Counted from the first letter of the stretch, positions 16,159 to 24,796 are shown. The stretch: 64,000 nt of DNA from Pseudanabaena mucicola str. Chao 1806 (GCF_030323025.1 NZ_CP097329.1:4450001-4514000); one strand, 5' to 3'. Notes: generated by a model not told the origin, from the letters alone. Program-made: numbers and translations.

Positions 16159-16202
16159 GATGTAGACATTGGCTTCTCAATTTTTTGGTATAAATTTGTT
16201 AG

Positions 16203-16288
16203 GCATAACGGCTTAATTGAGCGGCAGAAGTATCTTTCTTTTGTCACCAAAATATCACTTTTTAGTCCGCTCCAATGATTTGTTATCT
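16203..16288 (-). other. attC B
   Basis: Left core GCATAAC (minus strand 3' core GTTATGC) and right core GTTATCT. Arms CGGCTTAATTGAGCGG and CCGCTCCAATGA pair. Its 3' core matches the 5' core of attC A; its 5' core AGATAAC matches the 3' core of attC C. It closes the cassette with the membrane protein 16356-16964. Confidence 0.8.
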
Positions 16289-16355
16289 CTCTTTGTGGTG
16301 CGATTTTATAATTGCCGAATTTATTTTGCGCCAAAAATCATAGCTACGCTTTTCT

Positions 16356-16964
16356 TTAATCTCTAACTTCAGGTTCTCTTTTTTTATAAATTAGTAACCA
16401 AACTAACAGTAAACCTGTAAACACTGCAATAATGCCCATACATCCACTAAATACTAATACTCCTGGGTTGACTAGCACGTCAAAAGAGATAGCATAGGGA
16501 TTCAATCTTAAGGATGCTTGAATACTCAAGTACGCTGACAATCCCCACGCCAGTGTATTTACCAAAACCCACCAACCTGCTTGGGAAAAGAATCTTCGCA
16601 GTATTAACCATTGTGCAAGCCCAATAATGAAGCCGCCAGTAGCGTCAAAAAAATAAAAATTTTGAAAAAATCCAGCCACAAACCAACCAAGAGAAGTTGC
16701 CAAGATAAACCTGTTTGATATGGGAATCTTAGTCCTCAAGACTAGCCATTGTGCAGTTCCAATTACAGATCCAACAATTAAAGCCCCAATTATGCCACTG
16801 TTCCAAGATCTGTATAAAAAAATAAAAATGTCAGAAATCAAAGTTCTGGCAACAGTATGTAAAACTACCTTCTCAATTAGAGGTGCTAAAGCATTGATCG
16901 CCAAATTAACAACAAACGTACTTCCTAGATTAGCAAATAGCCACTTAAACCAAAATAGAGTCAT
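16356..16964 (-). CDS. Multi-pass membrane protein with repeated AQWLVLR motif
   Basis: 202 residues with about five predicted transmembrane helices. Two repeated units, VIGTAQWLVLRTKIP and IIGLAQWLILRRFF, followed by glycine-rich helices, are typical of a poorly characterised family common in cyanobacteria. No catalytic motif is seen. It is the only gene on the coding strand of its cassette; 68 bases separate its stop from attC B. Confidence 0.7.
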   Translation of the reverse strand: MTLFWFKWLFANLGSTFVVNLAINALAPLIEKVVLHTVARTLISDIFIFLYRSWNSGIIGALIVGSVIGTAQWLVLRTKIPISNRFILATSLGWFVAGFFQNFYFFDATGGFIIGLAQWLILRRFFSQAGWWVLVNTLAWGLSAYLSIQASLRLNPYAISFDVLVNPGVLVFSGCMGIIAVFTGLLLVWLLIYKKREPEVRD

Positions 16965-17022
16965 AGTTGAACCTCAAAAAATAAGCAAAATTTAAGGAAT
17001 CGGTAAAAACGTCAGTATTTAA

Positions 17023-17181
17023 CCTAAGTTACAGAGGTTAGAAGTAAATGGTAAACTTCTTAATGATGTGATCGCTTTGGCAAGAGGGGGAAGTGGTTAT
17101 GTTTTAACAGTGTTAATTGGATTATTAGCGCAAAAAATGTCTGCAACTGATAGAGCGATCACTGCATATACACTTACCTAG
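17023..17181 (+). pseudogene. Gene fragment on the opposite strand within a cassette
   Basis: The open stretch RLEVNGKLLNDVIALARGG followed by SGYVLTVLIGLLAQKMSATD and ending YTLT-stop reads like the C-terminal 50 residues of a protein. It has no start of its own. It occupies the leader of the cassette holding 16356-16964, antisense to cassette transcription. The family was not recognised. The rest of 16965-17358 shows nothing else. Confidence 0.35.
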
Positions 17182-17358
17182 TCAGAAGAATCTCAAAATC
17201 AGCAATTCCAAAATAAAAGTTAATCAGTCTTCTTTGAGATGAGGAGGAGCGATCACCTCTCACTAAGTACGGATGCCAGCGCCAATAACGCCAACCATCT
17301 CCAAACGTAGTAAAAAATCTCTCGCAAAATTTCACGAAAAACCTAACTTGCGCTGGCG

Positions 17359-17425
17359 AGATAACGGATAAGTTCAGCGGTTGACGCGGCCTTATGCGTC
17401 AATCCGCTGCAACACCGGGTTAGAA
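17359..17425 (-). other. attC C
   Basis: Left core AGATAAC, right core GTTAGAA. Arms GGATAAGTTCAGCGGTTGAC and GTCAATCCGCTGCAAC pair well. Very similar to attC K (27586-27643). Its 5' core TTCTAAC is complementary to the 3' core of attC D, so the cassette spans 20663 to 17359. Confidence 0.8.
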
Positions 17426-17520
17426 AGGGCTTGCCGCCAATGGAACGAAAGACTGGCACGGCAAGCACGGCAAAAAAAGAAGCTTTACGCATAAAGGTTA
17501 ATAGGCGGATGAACTGCTTG

Positions 17521-17690
17521 TTAGCCCTTTTTCCTGAATTCATAGAGAATGTCCTCTTGCATTTGAGCAAGGGTCTCTGCTGTTACGCTAGCCGCTTCAC
17601 GACCTCGCAAATCAATGTGCTCTTCGATAGGGCCATTATAGGAATGTAGCAGGAGACCCACGAAAGAAGTCTGGCACGAATTTAGCATAT
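17521..17690 (-). pseudogene. Cassette gene, 3' part (split by transposons)
   Basis: The frame LNSCQTSFVGLLLHSYNGPI then EEHIDLRGREAASVTAETLA and QMQEDILYEFRKKG-stop is the C-terminal 54 residues of the gene whose start is at 20658. Removing 17691-20284 and one ATAT duplication joins ...SLLND-M-LNSCQ in frame, giving a protein of about 179 residues. The family is unknown. About 95 bases of non-coding sequence lie between its stop and attC C. Confidence 0.75.
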
Positions 17691-17954
17691 CTGAGATCTT
17701 GCACCATTCCCAAAAGCTTTAAGTAGGAATGGGTTTGAGAACAATTTTAAAACCATAACGAGCAGCAATATCAGCATTAATTCGGATGTATCGGAGGAGT
17801 TTTAACCAAAGGACAGAAGGGAATAAAACAGAAAGTGTCAAATCAGAGGCAGCCTTTCAGTCCAAGACAGGAGGTGGCGACCATTGAGTACTCCAGTGAG
17901 CCAAAAGATAAGCAATCAGAGATAGAATTAGCCAACGAAAAACTCCAAGTTTTG

Positions 17955-19277
17955 AGACTGTCAAGCAAAGTGTGTAAAGTCTAGAAGCTAGAGATGGAGC
18001 CGATCCTCGAAGAGGATCGCAAAGCGATTGAGAGCAGGTTTCCAATCGCGAATGGGCATAGTCCATTTCTTAGAAATATTCCGCATAGCCAAGTAAACTA
18101 GCTTGAAAGCAGCCTCATCGGTCGGAAAAATCTGCTGAGACTTAATCACCTTCCGCAAACTGCTATTCATCGACTCAATCGCATTAGTCGTATAAATCGC
18201 CCTGCGAATCTCAAGAGGAAACGCAAAGAAGGGGATAATGTTCGCCCAATGACTACGCCAAGATTTGGAGATCGAGGGATATAGTTTGTCCCATTTTTCA
18301 GCAAAGAGTTCAAGGTTAAACTCCGCCTCCGATTCCGTCGTCGCCGCATAAATCGCCTTGAGATCGGCACAAACCTGCTTGCGTTGTTGCCAAGGTACAA
18401 AAGCAACCGAGTTTCTGACCATGTGGACAATGCACAACTGCACCTGCGTTTTAGGAAATACCGTTTCGATAGCATTGGGAAAACCAGTCAAACCGTCAAC
18501 GCAAGCAATCAAAATATCTTTGACCCCACGGTTACGAATTTCGGTGAGTACCGATAACCAGAATTTTGCACCCTCATTCGGTGAAATCCACATACCCAAT
18601 AATTCCTTGTATCCGTCCATATTCACCGCCAAGGCAAAGTACAGGGACTTGTTAATCACCCTGCCATTGTCTCGCACTTTGATGACTAGACAGTCCAGAA
18701 ATACAATCGGATAAACCGCATCAAGGGGACGGTTTTGCCATTGTTTCACCTCATCGATCACTTCATCAGTGACATTGGAAATCAGGGTCGGTGATACCTC
18801 GACACCATACATTTCTTGCAACTGGGACTGGATATCCCTGACACTCATCCCTCTGGCATATAGGGCAATGATCTTCTCGTCTAGTCCTGACAAGCGGCTT
18901 TGCCCTTTCTTTACCATCTGTGGTTCAAACTCGCCTTGGCGATCGCGTGGTATTGCAATTTCGGCTATGCCAAAGTCGCCTTGGACTTTTTTCTGGCTAT
19001 AGCCGTTACGACTGTTGCTTTGTCCTTCTGGTCTGGATTCGTGCTTCTTGTACCCTAGATGCGTTGATAATTCTGCTTCTAATGCTCGTTCCACCAGTGC
19101 GGTGGTTAGTTGTTTCAGGATTCCTCCTTCTCCGAATAGGTCGGGTGGTGTTTTACATTCTTGCAGCAATTCGTCTAGCAATTCTTTGCGGATATTCATC
19201 GGTTTTATTGTTGGTAATTGTGTGTCTTGATCATCTCTCTATATATATCCCAGACTTTACACACTTTAATTTACACT
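17955..19277 (-). mobile_element. IS256-family element
   Basis: Inverted ends GTGTGTAAAGTC / GACTTTACACAC, extended by imperfect repeats. The direct repeat CTCCAAGTTTTG occurs at 17943-17954 and at 19278-19289, consistent with a target duplication. It carries one full-length transposase gene. Confidence 0.88.
17988..19199 (-). CDS. IS256-family mutator-type transposase
   Basis: 403 residues, full length. Family hallmarks: [12 protein letters not shown], then [27 protein letters not shown], the first Asp in [14 protein letters not shown], the second in [17 protein letters not shown], and the late Glu in [15 protein letters not shown]. No frameshift, so probably active. Confidence 0.95.
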   Translation of the reverse strand: MNIRKELLDELLQECKTPPDLFGEGGILKQLTTALVERALEAELSTHLGYKKHESRPEGQSNSRNGYSQKKVQGDFGIAEIAIPRDRQGEFEPQMVKKGQSRLSGLDEKIIALYARGMSVRDIQSQLQEMYGVEVSPTLISNVTDEVIDEVKQWQNRPLDAVYPIVFLDCLVIKVRDNGRVINKSLYFALAVNMDGYKELLGMWISPNEGAKFWLSVLTEIRNRGVKDILIACVDGLTGFPNAIETVFPKTQVQLCIVHMVRNSVAFVPWQQRKQVCADLKAIYAATTESEAEFNLELFAEKWDKLYPSISKSWRSHWANIIPFFAFPLEIRRAIYTTNAIESMNSSLRKVIKSQQIFPTDEAAFKLVYLAMRNISKKWTMPIRDWKPALNRFAILFEDRLHL

Positions 19278-20283
19278 CTCCAAGTTTTGTAGACTGCCCA
19301 AAACAATGTAAACCAAAGCGATGTTTAATGGTTTTGAAAAATCCCTCAATCGCCCAACGCTTACGACCCAACATCACCAGATAAGCACCCGAATAAGGAT
19401 GAGAAGAAATCACAAAGCGTAACTCTCGTTTGCTATCAGCTCTTTTGAGCCAGAACCAAGAGATGGTAAATGTGGTACTTAGCCCTTCGAGTAAAACTTG
19501 TTGCCCCCGTTTGCCATGACGATAAAGTTGTTTGACCGAACGCCCATCTTGAAGCTTACGATTGCAGCGTATGCCCACAACAACTCGCCAAGCCTTTGCT
19601 CGGACTGTATTTAAAAACTTGACTGTGCAAAACTCAGTATCAGCAAGAACAATTACTTTCCTACCTTGGGTTAATCGCTTTGGCACTGTTCCCAACAATT
19701 TACAAGCTAAGTCTGATGGACTCGCATATCCCTTGCCGCGCCACACTCTAAAACTCCATGGTATTCGCCACTCACCGTAGACTAGATAAAGTAAGACTAG
19801 ATGAAGTCCTCGCTTACCGTTGAGCATCCTTACCCATGGGGCTGAGCCGTCAGCCGTCGAGGTATTTATTAGATGCAAAAACTTGCCGCATTTTGTCAAT
19901 GTGGTCAAGTCAATCAAGATCTTCAATGGACTCCCTTTGTATGGTCGATGCTGAGCGATTTGCTCTAAGATGATCTGACGGGTTATCCGAATCACTGACC
20001 GCGTAGACCAGTTATAGTGATTTAGAAACCGACTTAACGAACTGGCTGATTTTACTTGCGTATGTTGAGGTAAAGGATGTCCCTGCGCTTCGAGAAATAG
20101 TCCCAATATCGCATTCAGACTGGCTTTTTGATACACACTAGGCATAAAGCTCAGAAGGCTATAAACTAACCTTTGGGCGTGCTTAACGATGCTTTCCATA
20201 TCGTTATTTAAATTAGTACTACGCCCTTTTTTTCACATCTCTCGTCTTTTTGCAACCCCTTTTTAGAATGGTGCAAGATCTCA

Positions 20284-20658
20284 GATATCGTTCAGCAAGC
20301 TTTCCCAATTAGCTGCATCTAGGGCTGACTTGGACTTCGTGAGCCGGTCAGCTTTCTGCTCCTTCCATCTCTTTAGCTTGGTTTCACTCCAACCTTTTCG
20401 GCGTAGCTTTAACTCTTCGTTGTCAGCCGCATTCTTTTGACGTTCAAGCTTTGATTCATCACGTGCCAGGGAACCTAGAAACGTTCCACAATCGCAGTGA
20501 CCTTGCGTGGTGAGAAAGTAATGCTCACCAGGTTTTAGATGCTCTTCAATACTAGGGTTTCGTTGTGGTTTAAGTGTGCGCCCATGCTTAACCGCGATGT
20601 CAGTCAGGACGGACAGGTTCGCAGAGCGAGGTAGCACGGCCGTAATGAAGTAACACAT
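20284..20658 (-). pseudogene. Cassette gene, 5' part (split by transposons)
   Basis: It begins with ATG 5 bases after the attC D core (MCYFITAVLPRSANLSVLTDI). A CDCGTFLGSL motif is followed by a long basic, charged helix (RKGWSETKLKRWKEQKADR). It runs into the transposon at ...SLLND and stops at a TGA in the transposon end. The 3' part is at 17521-17690. The reconstituted protein is about 179 residues; I cannot name it. The CxC near residue 56 may bind metal. Confidence 0.75.
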
Positions 20659-20662
20659 AGAC

Positions 20663-20748
20663 TTCTAACGGTCTGGTTGAGCCGCCTCAGTTAAACTTTG
20701 GCTTTTGAAGATCACATTTTAGAGGTCGGCTCCAACGCAGTGTTAGCC
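20663..20748 (-). other. attC D
   Basis: Left core TTCTAAC, right core GTTAGCC. The arms GGTTGAGCCGCC and GGTCGGCTCCAACGCAG pair with the usual unpaired bases. Nearly the same sequence as attC E and attC H. It closes the PRTase/NADAR cassette: the NADAR gene stop is 20 bases from the core. Confidence 0.88.
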
Positions 20749-20767
20749 ATCCGACTGCATGAGCCAA

Positions 20768-21745
20768 CTAATTTATTAAAGGTAATTGAGATTCTGCAAT
20801 GTACCGAACTGGTTTAGTAAGTTTTCTAACTTTACCAATCTCAACGGCTCGATCTAACCATTTACGCATTATCTTCAAGTCAGTGTTCTCGAAAATCTCA
20901 ACTAACTCTTTATCGGTGCGTTCGGTTTTCAAGCTACCTATTATGTATGGCATCATAATTTGAGAAGCATCATATTTTTGGTGTTCGGATTCAATAGACT
21001 CAGCACTCACATGGCTATTTATGGTATTTTTTCCGTTAAAATCAGACTCAAGCATAGGAGTATCTGGCAAAACGACTTCTGAATCAGGTTGGTTATTTAC
21101 CTTGTTAAAGTCCAGTAAATCCCTGTAATTGTCTAGATGATATTCACTATTTGCTGAAACTGAGCTAATTTCTTGTCCATACAACAAAAAATTTTGAATT
21201 GGAAGAGGCTTTACAATTGTTTCGGAAGTAATTTCTCCAGTCTTTATTTGTTCTCTTACTTGCATTAACAAACGTCCAAGCACATTAGCACCAGTAAGAA
21301 TTTCTTCGTCTTCTGGTTTAGCACCCCAAAAATCATCTTTCCTTGAATCTTCAACGATTGGTAAATCTCCTGTCTCTAGTAGAAGCTCACTAAATTTCTC
21401 CCAATTTTGAACAAGTTTTACCTGCAAACACCAACGCATTACTTTTGTTCGGACTATATCCCAGTCAACACGAGAATTATCTCGGTAAGGCTTGCTTTTC
21501 ATTTTTGCTGTCATGGGACTCCGTTCAGCAATGATTAGTCTTTGGACTTCAGGTAGATGAGGGAAACGGCAAGCTTGATAGAGTGCTTCAGAAGTCAAAA
21601 TCTTGACTCCGTTAACATTTAACAGGTATCCTCCTGCCATGTTAGACAACCCACCGAATTTTTCAGCAGTCTTACGAAAAGTAATACATTCTAGCCTGTT
21701 ATATGTTCTTGACTCAGGAAGCTTTGCTACTGCTGGCATCTTCAA
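20768..21745 (-). CDS. NADAR-domain protein with C-terminal extension
   Basis: 325 residues. Residues about 20-180 show the NADAR (YbiA/RibX) pattern: FRKTAEKFGGLSNMAGGYLL, TSEALYQACRF, SPMTAKMKSK, VRTKVMRWCLQVKLVQN, LLLETGDLPIVEDSRKDDFWGA, NVLGRLLMQVRE. NADAR domains act on ADP-ribose-linked substrates, including removal of ADP-ribose from DNA guanine in some TA systems. The last 60 residues (TERTDKELVEIFENTDLKIM and on) look like a winged helix. It overlaps the upstream PRTase-like gene by 4 bases in a two-gene integron cassette. Likely a partner, antidote or effector in a nucleotide-based conflict system; that role is inferred. Confidence 0.85.
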   Translation of the reverse strand: MKMPAVAKLPESRTYNRLECITFRKTAEKFGGLSNMAGGYLLNVNGVKILTSEALYQACRFPHLPEVQRLIIAERSPMTAKMKSKPYRDNSRVDWDIVRTKVMRWCLQVKLVQNWEKFSELLLETGDLPIVEDSRKDDFWGAKPEDEEILTGANVLGRLLMQVREQIKTGEITSETIVKPLPIQNFLLYGQEISSVSANSEYHLDNYRDLLDFNKVNNQPDSEVVLPDTPMLESDFNGKNTINSHVSAESIESEHQKYDASQIMMPYIIGSLKTERTDKELVEIFENTDLKIMRKWLDRAVEIGKVRKLTKPVRYIAESQLPLIN

Positions 21746-22818
21746 AATTCCTCCAATTCAGCAATTGGCGTAATGTTAACTGTCCGAGGAAATAGGGGAT
21801 ACCAAGCATTTAATGGAGAAGCTTTATTGGGATCACCCCACCATAATGCCAGTGGACAGTTATTTGCGATATTACGATATGTTATCAGAACTGCCCCAAA
21901 ACCTAAAGACTCAAGATAGTCATATCCTAACGGACGCATACTGGTATTTGGACTTCTAGGCAATGAAACAATGTATGCGCCAGCCTTCAAGAATGCGTAC
22001 TCGATTACTTTACGGGCATCAGGTGAAGAAAAAATGCTGTCCTGAGTTGGCATATCATTAGGACGAAATAAAGGTGGGAAAGATTGATTAGACTTTTGAA
22101 GTCGCTGATTATTTACTGCATGAATATATTGATCGACAAGTTGATCGCTAGAGATTTCATGAGACCAAAAACAATCAAATCTTGACGGATTTCGCCGTGA
22201 GTTATGAAATTCATACCATTTCCAAAAATGTACCGAAATATTTTTTAGACGTGCTTGCTCCTCAATTTTTATTTTTGAATACTTAAATCCTTCTGTATGA
22301 TGTGCAAAAAATATTATGTGTAAAGTTGTTCCGTGTATGGCTGTTGGCAACCAAGAGATAATGTCACGTCTAACCCTATTGCCAGAGTATAAGCAATCAT
22401 CAAAATAAATATAAGCAATTGGATTTCTACCACAGTCCTTAACTTCAATTCCATATAGTCTTTGGAGAAGTGAATCGCAAATGCTCACTAAATCCTTTTG
22501 ACTACTACCTTTTGTTTGAATTTGCAGAAATTTTATATTTGGTAATGTTCTAGCAGGATCTGAGCCAAGTAGTTTTTCGGAAATTAACGCTCTACGAATA
22601 AAGGCTTCAGCCTTTTCATGGGAAATATAGTAGGTTTTCAGAATGCGATCCATCTGCTCAAGGATCACTATTTGGGCATTGTCGCCACAACCAAACTTGT
22701 CAAACTGAGTTACCCATCTGTTAACATGACTTGGATTAATAGTGCGGATCTCGCCCTGTCGATAATCAGCGATTGTTGTTGCGATTGATTGGAGTAAAGC
22801 TTCACGCTGGTTAGTCAT
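21742..22818 (-). CDS. Phosphoribosyltransferase-like (PRTase-CE type) protein
   Basis: 358 residues. The phosphoribosyl-binding loop pattern IAYIYFDDCLYSGNRVRRDI is at about 134-153 (two acidic residues, then S/T-G). This is preceded by helices ERMDRILKTYYISHEKAEAF-like and followed by LHIIFFAHHTEGF. The long C-terminal part includes YAFLKAGAYIVSLPR and MRPLGYDYLESLGFGAVLITYRNIANNCPLALWWG. This architecture matches the PRTase-related proteins predicted by Aravind and colleagues to act in conflict systems, sometimes near NADAR genes. It is translationally coupled (ATGA overlap) to the NADAR gene. A defence or TA function is inference. Confidence 0.75.
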   Translation of the reverse strand: MTNQREALLQSIATTIADYRQGEIRTINPSHVNRWVTQFDKFGCGDNAQIVILEQMDRILKTYYISHEKAEAFIRRALISEKLLGSDPARTLPNIKFLQIQTKGSSQKDLVSICDSLLQRLYGIEVKDCGRNPIAYIYFDDCLYSGNRVRRDIISWLPTAIHGTTLHIIFFAHHTEGFKYSKIKIEEQARLKNISVHFWKWYEFHNSRRNPSRFDCFWSHEISSDQLVDQYIHAVNNQRLQKSNQSFPPLFRPNDMPTQDSIFSSPDARKVIEYAFLKAGAYIVSLPRSPNTSMRPLGYDYLESLGFGAVLITYRNIANNCPLALWWGDPNKASPLNAWYPLFPRTVNITPIAELEEF

Positions 22819-22895
22819 ACTGGCATAAGACCGTAGCTAATTATTTTCTGTTGCCAGCCACTTTACAATACCGTTGCCACAAGTAACTAAAGAAG

Positions 22896-22981
22896 GGCTA
22901 ACGGTCTAGTTGAGCCGCCTCAGAAATATTTTGGTGTTAAAGAATGATTTTTTAGTGGTCGGCTCCAACGAAGTGTTAGAC
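22896..22981 (-). other. attC E
   Basis: Left core GGCTAAC, right core GTTAGAC. Arms GTTGAGCCGCCTCAG and GGTCGGCTCCAACG. Same family as attC D and H. Its 3' core GTTAGCC matches the 5' core GGCTAAC of attC D, and its 5' core GTCTAAC matches the 3' core of attC F. Confidence 0.88.
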
Positions 22982-22986
22982 ATTTG

Positions 22987-23379
22987 CTACGGGATGAACA
23001 GACGACTTACGCCTAGATAGTTTTCAAGGTAGAGAGCGATCCCAATCAAGCGATCAACGCATTCTTCTCGATATTCTCGCTCAATAATCCGATCAACATT
23101 TGCAAGTGTAACCACAGGCAATGAAGTTGGCAAACATTCTTATCGAATTACTTGCTCTAAAGAATCTTCACCTTTCATACTACGGTTAGCAGTTAGCAAA
23201 ATCATTTGATTTTCTTGAGCAAATCTCCAGACCACTCTATCGCTGCTGGTTATTGGCAACTCAACTTCATCAAAGTAAACAAAACGAATTTGCAAAACCT
23301 CAAGCCACCCTTCAGAGGTAATACTACCGAAAAGCATGAGTGACTGTCCTTCAATATTGTGATCGATTAAAAAAATCAC
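22987..23379 (-). pseudogene. PIN-like (DUF5615-type) toxin candidate with an internal stop
   Basis: The frame begins MIFLIDHNIEGQSLM, runs to EDSLEQVIR, has one TAA at 23140-23142, then continues in the same frame as ECLPTSLPVVTLANVDRII...LYLENYLGVSRLFIP-stop to 22987, just before the attC. The C-terminal part reads as coherent protein, so one nonsense change separates about 80 residues from the last 50. Acidic residues in LIDHN and SSDRVVW and the TANRSMKGED motif fit a PIN-like RNase fold. It overlaps the DUF433 gene by 4 bases. Confidence 0.8.
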
Positions 23380-23762
23380 TTGTTTTTTGCTGCTCGTTTA
23401 GCTTTACGCACTTGCAGTTTTTGCCAAGCAGATGCATATTCAGGCTTTGGCGGCAACTTAGAAATATAAGCAATGCGTTCTTTGTTGCGTTCTTCCCAAT
23501 AATATCGAATTTCTTCTGCTTGCTGTAATACAGTTTGATATTCTGATTCGACTTCTTCGTAGTGAGTGTCGATATAAGACATTGCTGCGTCAAACTGCTC
23601 ATCAGTTAGATAAAATTGGTGGCGGATTAAATGGCGCGGGTAACCTGCATGAATATAGTCGATCACTTGATACAAGGTTATTCTTGTACCAGAAATTGTC
23701 AGACCACGCTCTGTTCGGGTAATTGCTGGTTTGTTGTCATGAGATAACAGCATATTAATCAT
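23376..23762 (-). CDS. DUF433 antitoxin-like protein
   Basis: 128 residues. The start of the domain reads ITRTERGLTISGTRITLYQVIDYIHAGYPRHLIRHQFYLTDEQFDAAMSYI, the DUF433 signature (G-l-x-I-x-GTRItlYdvid). The C-terminal tail is long, charged and helical (EEIRYYWEERNKERI...RKAKRAAKNK). It is the first gene of a TA-like pair; the PIN-like partner carries a stop codon. Both belong to one integron cassette between attC F and attC E. Confidence 0.85.
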   Translation of the reverse strand: MINMLLSHDNKPAITRTERGLTISGTRITLYQVIDYIHAGYPRHLIRHQFYLTDEQFDAAMSYIDTHYEEVESEYQTVLQQAEEIRYYWEERNKERIAYISKLPPKPEYASAWQKLQVRKAKRAAKNK

Positions 23763-23949
23763 TACCTCTTGTTCGCATATGGTTGTTGCTCCCTCCTTAT
23801 CATATCACCTCCAACTCTATTCGCCTTCACGTCAGTAAAAATAAGGTGCGTTAATCAAATGTAACGCACTCTACAAGATCGGCGATCGCACTAAACTAAA
23901 AATCACGCTACCAGTAGCGTATGCTATCAAAATTTATGGCATAAAAATG

Positions 23950-24137
23950 CTATCTGTAACATTAGTCTAAACTCCAATAAGTCTGGACGCGATGTAGCGA
24001 ACTTGATGCAAACCTTAGCTAAGGAGCAGAGATGCACAATTTTGTTGGTTACCCATGACAATTGCATTTTGGATGTCGCCGATCGCATTGTAGAAATGGA
24101 AGATGGTAATCTCACCAATAACTCGATAAACAGATAA
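23950..24137 (+). pseudogene. DevA-like ABC ATPase, C-terminal fragment
   Basis: The plus-strand frame LNSNKSGRDVANLMQTLAKE then QRCTILLVTHDNCILDVADR and IVEMEDGNLTN, stop at 24137, is the end of a DevA/HetC-type exporter ATPase: the switch histidine in VTHDN and the following D-loop region are clear. Walker A, signature and Walker B are missing. It lies inside the leader of an integron cassette and antisense to the cassette gene. The rest of 23763-24195 holds nothing else that I can support. Confidence 0.7.
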
Positions 24138-24195
24138 GAAATTTGAGAAGATACGGGAGATGAGAAGAATCGCTTGGTATTTGTAGAGTGTTTCG

Positions 24196-24309
24196 GTCTA
24201 ACGCCGGATTTGACCGGCACGCACCGGCATTGCGCCGCAAGACGTATGCTCTCGCGCATGGCTTGCGGCGCAATGCCGGTGCGTGTCCGCGTCGAACGAC
24301 CTGTTAGGC
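24196..24309 (-). other. attC F (long, GC-rich stem)
   Basis: Left core GTCTAAC, right core GTTAGGC. The centre forms an extended hairpin: GGCACGCACCGGCATTGCGC with GCGCAATGCCGGTGCGTGTC. Longer and more GC-rich than the other sites, like attC sites of proteobacterial cassettes. It closes the cassette with gene 24320-24796. Its 5' core GCCTAAC matches the attC G 3' core. Confidence 0.85.
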
Positions 24310-24319
24310 AGCATAGCCG

Positions 24320-24796
24320 TCACCATGGTCTCCCATACTCCCGGTAATGCCTCTGAAGCATGGGACTGTAGTGAGCGACTAGAGGGGATACATCGCGCTC
24401 ACTTACTTCCGAATGCCACCCAAGATCATTCTGTACCGCCATAGCGACTCTCCTCACCAATCGCCATTCCGGTTTCCTTTCAAGAGCCTTCCGACACCAG
24501 AGCGAGTGCTCTGCGGGTTGCAGCAAGTGCATCAAGAACGACAGTTCTTCGTTTGACGGCGGCAATGAGTTTAGGTCGGCTGACAGGCCGAGGCGATGAA
24601 CAAAGTAGCTCCACGGTTCGTCATCACGCCAGTAAAAGTACTGCCGATACGCTTCGACTATTACGACGAGCGGATTTCGCTCCAGCGATGCAAAAAAGCC
24701 AGCTTCCCCAGAATCGGCGGGCAGCAATGGCAATGCCTGGATCTGCTGGTCGACCGGAGCGGCGAGAAACCCGAGTAACACAGCGAAATGGTTCAC
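24320..24796 (-). CDS. Hypothetical protein of foreign composition
   Basis: About 158 residues from a GTG at 24796, placed 16 bases inside the cassette; an upstream extension would run through attC G and is rejected. The reading frame is clearly more GC-rich than the surrounding cyanobacterial DNA and lacks GCGATCGC sites. A possible hydrophobic start (HFAVLLGFLAAPV) is followed by a globular helical domain (VVIVEAYRQYFYWRDDEPWSYF, SLWCRKALERKPEWRLVRRVAMAVQ). I do not recognise the family. Probable transfer from a GC-rich bacterium by the cassette route. Confidence 0.6.
   Translation of the reverse strand: MNHFAVLLGFLAAPVDQQIQALPLLPADSGEAGFFASLERNPLVVIVEAYRQYFYWRDDEPWSYFVHRLGLSADLNSLPPSNEELSFLMHLLQPAEHSLWCRKALERKPEWRLVRRVAMAVQNDLGWHSEVSERDVSPLVAHYSPMLQRHYREYGRPW

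Larger units (their letters stand above)
17719..20199 (-). pseudogene. Transposase of the outer element, split by IS256
   Basis: The N-terminal part is 19278-20199 and the C-terminal part 17719-17954. They rejoin as ...FGQSTKLG-VFRWLILSLIAYLLAH...KIVLKPIPT. The DDE residues are seen in LKILIDLTTL, KVIVLADTEFCT and RKRWAIEGFFKTIKHRFG. It is inactivated by the IS256 insertion between STKLG and VFRW. Confidence 0.85.
17691..20284 (-). mobile_element. DDE insertion sequence carrying a nested IS256 element
   Basis: Perfect 19-base terminal repeats CTGAGATCTTGCACCATTC and complement, with a 4-base target duplication ATAT on both sides (17687-17690, 20285-20288). Without the nested insertion it would be about 1.26 kb. 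The 4-base duplication and size suggest IS701 or a related group of the IS4 superfamily; I am not certain of the family. Confidence 0.9.

Noticed and set aside
17343-17570. Small protein beginning MLKCKRTFSMNSGKR... on the minus strand
   Set aside because: It runs through the attC C site and through the C-terminal coding part of the split gene in another frame; similar accidental ORFs are common over attC sites.
24196-24309. Terminator or IS end formed by the long GC-rich hairpin
   Set aside because: The outer cores GTCTAAC and GTTAGGC and their match to neighbouring sites explain it better as an attC.
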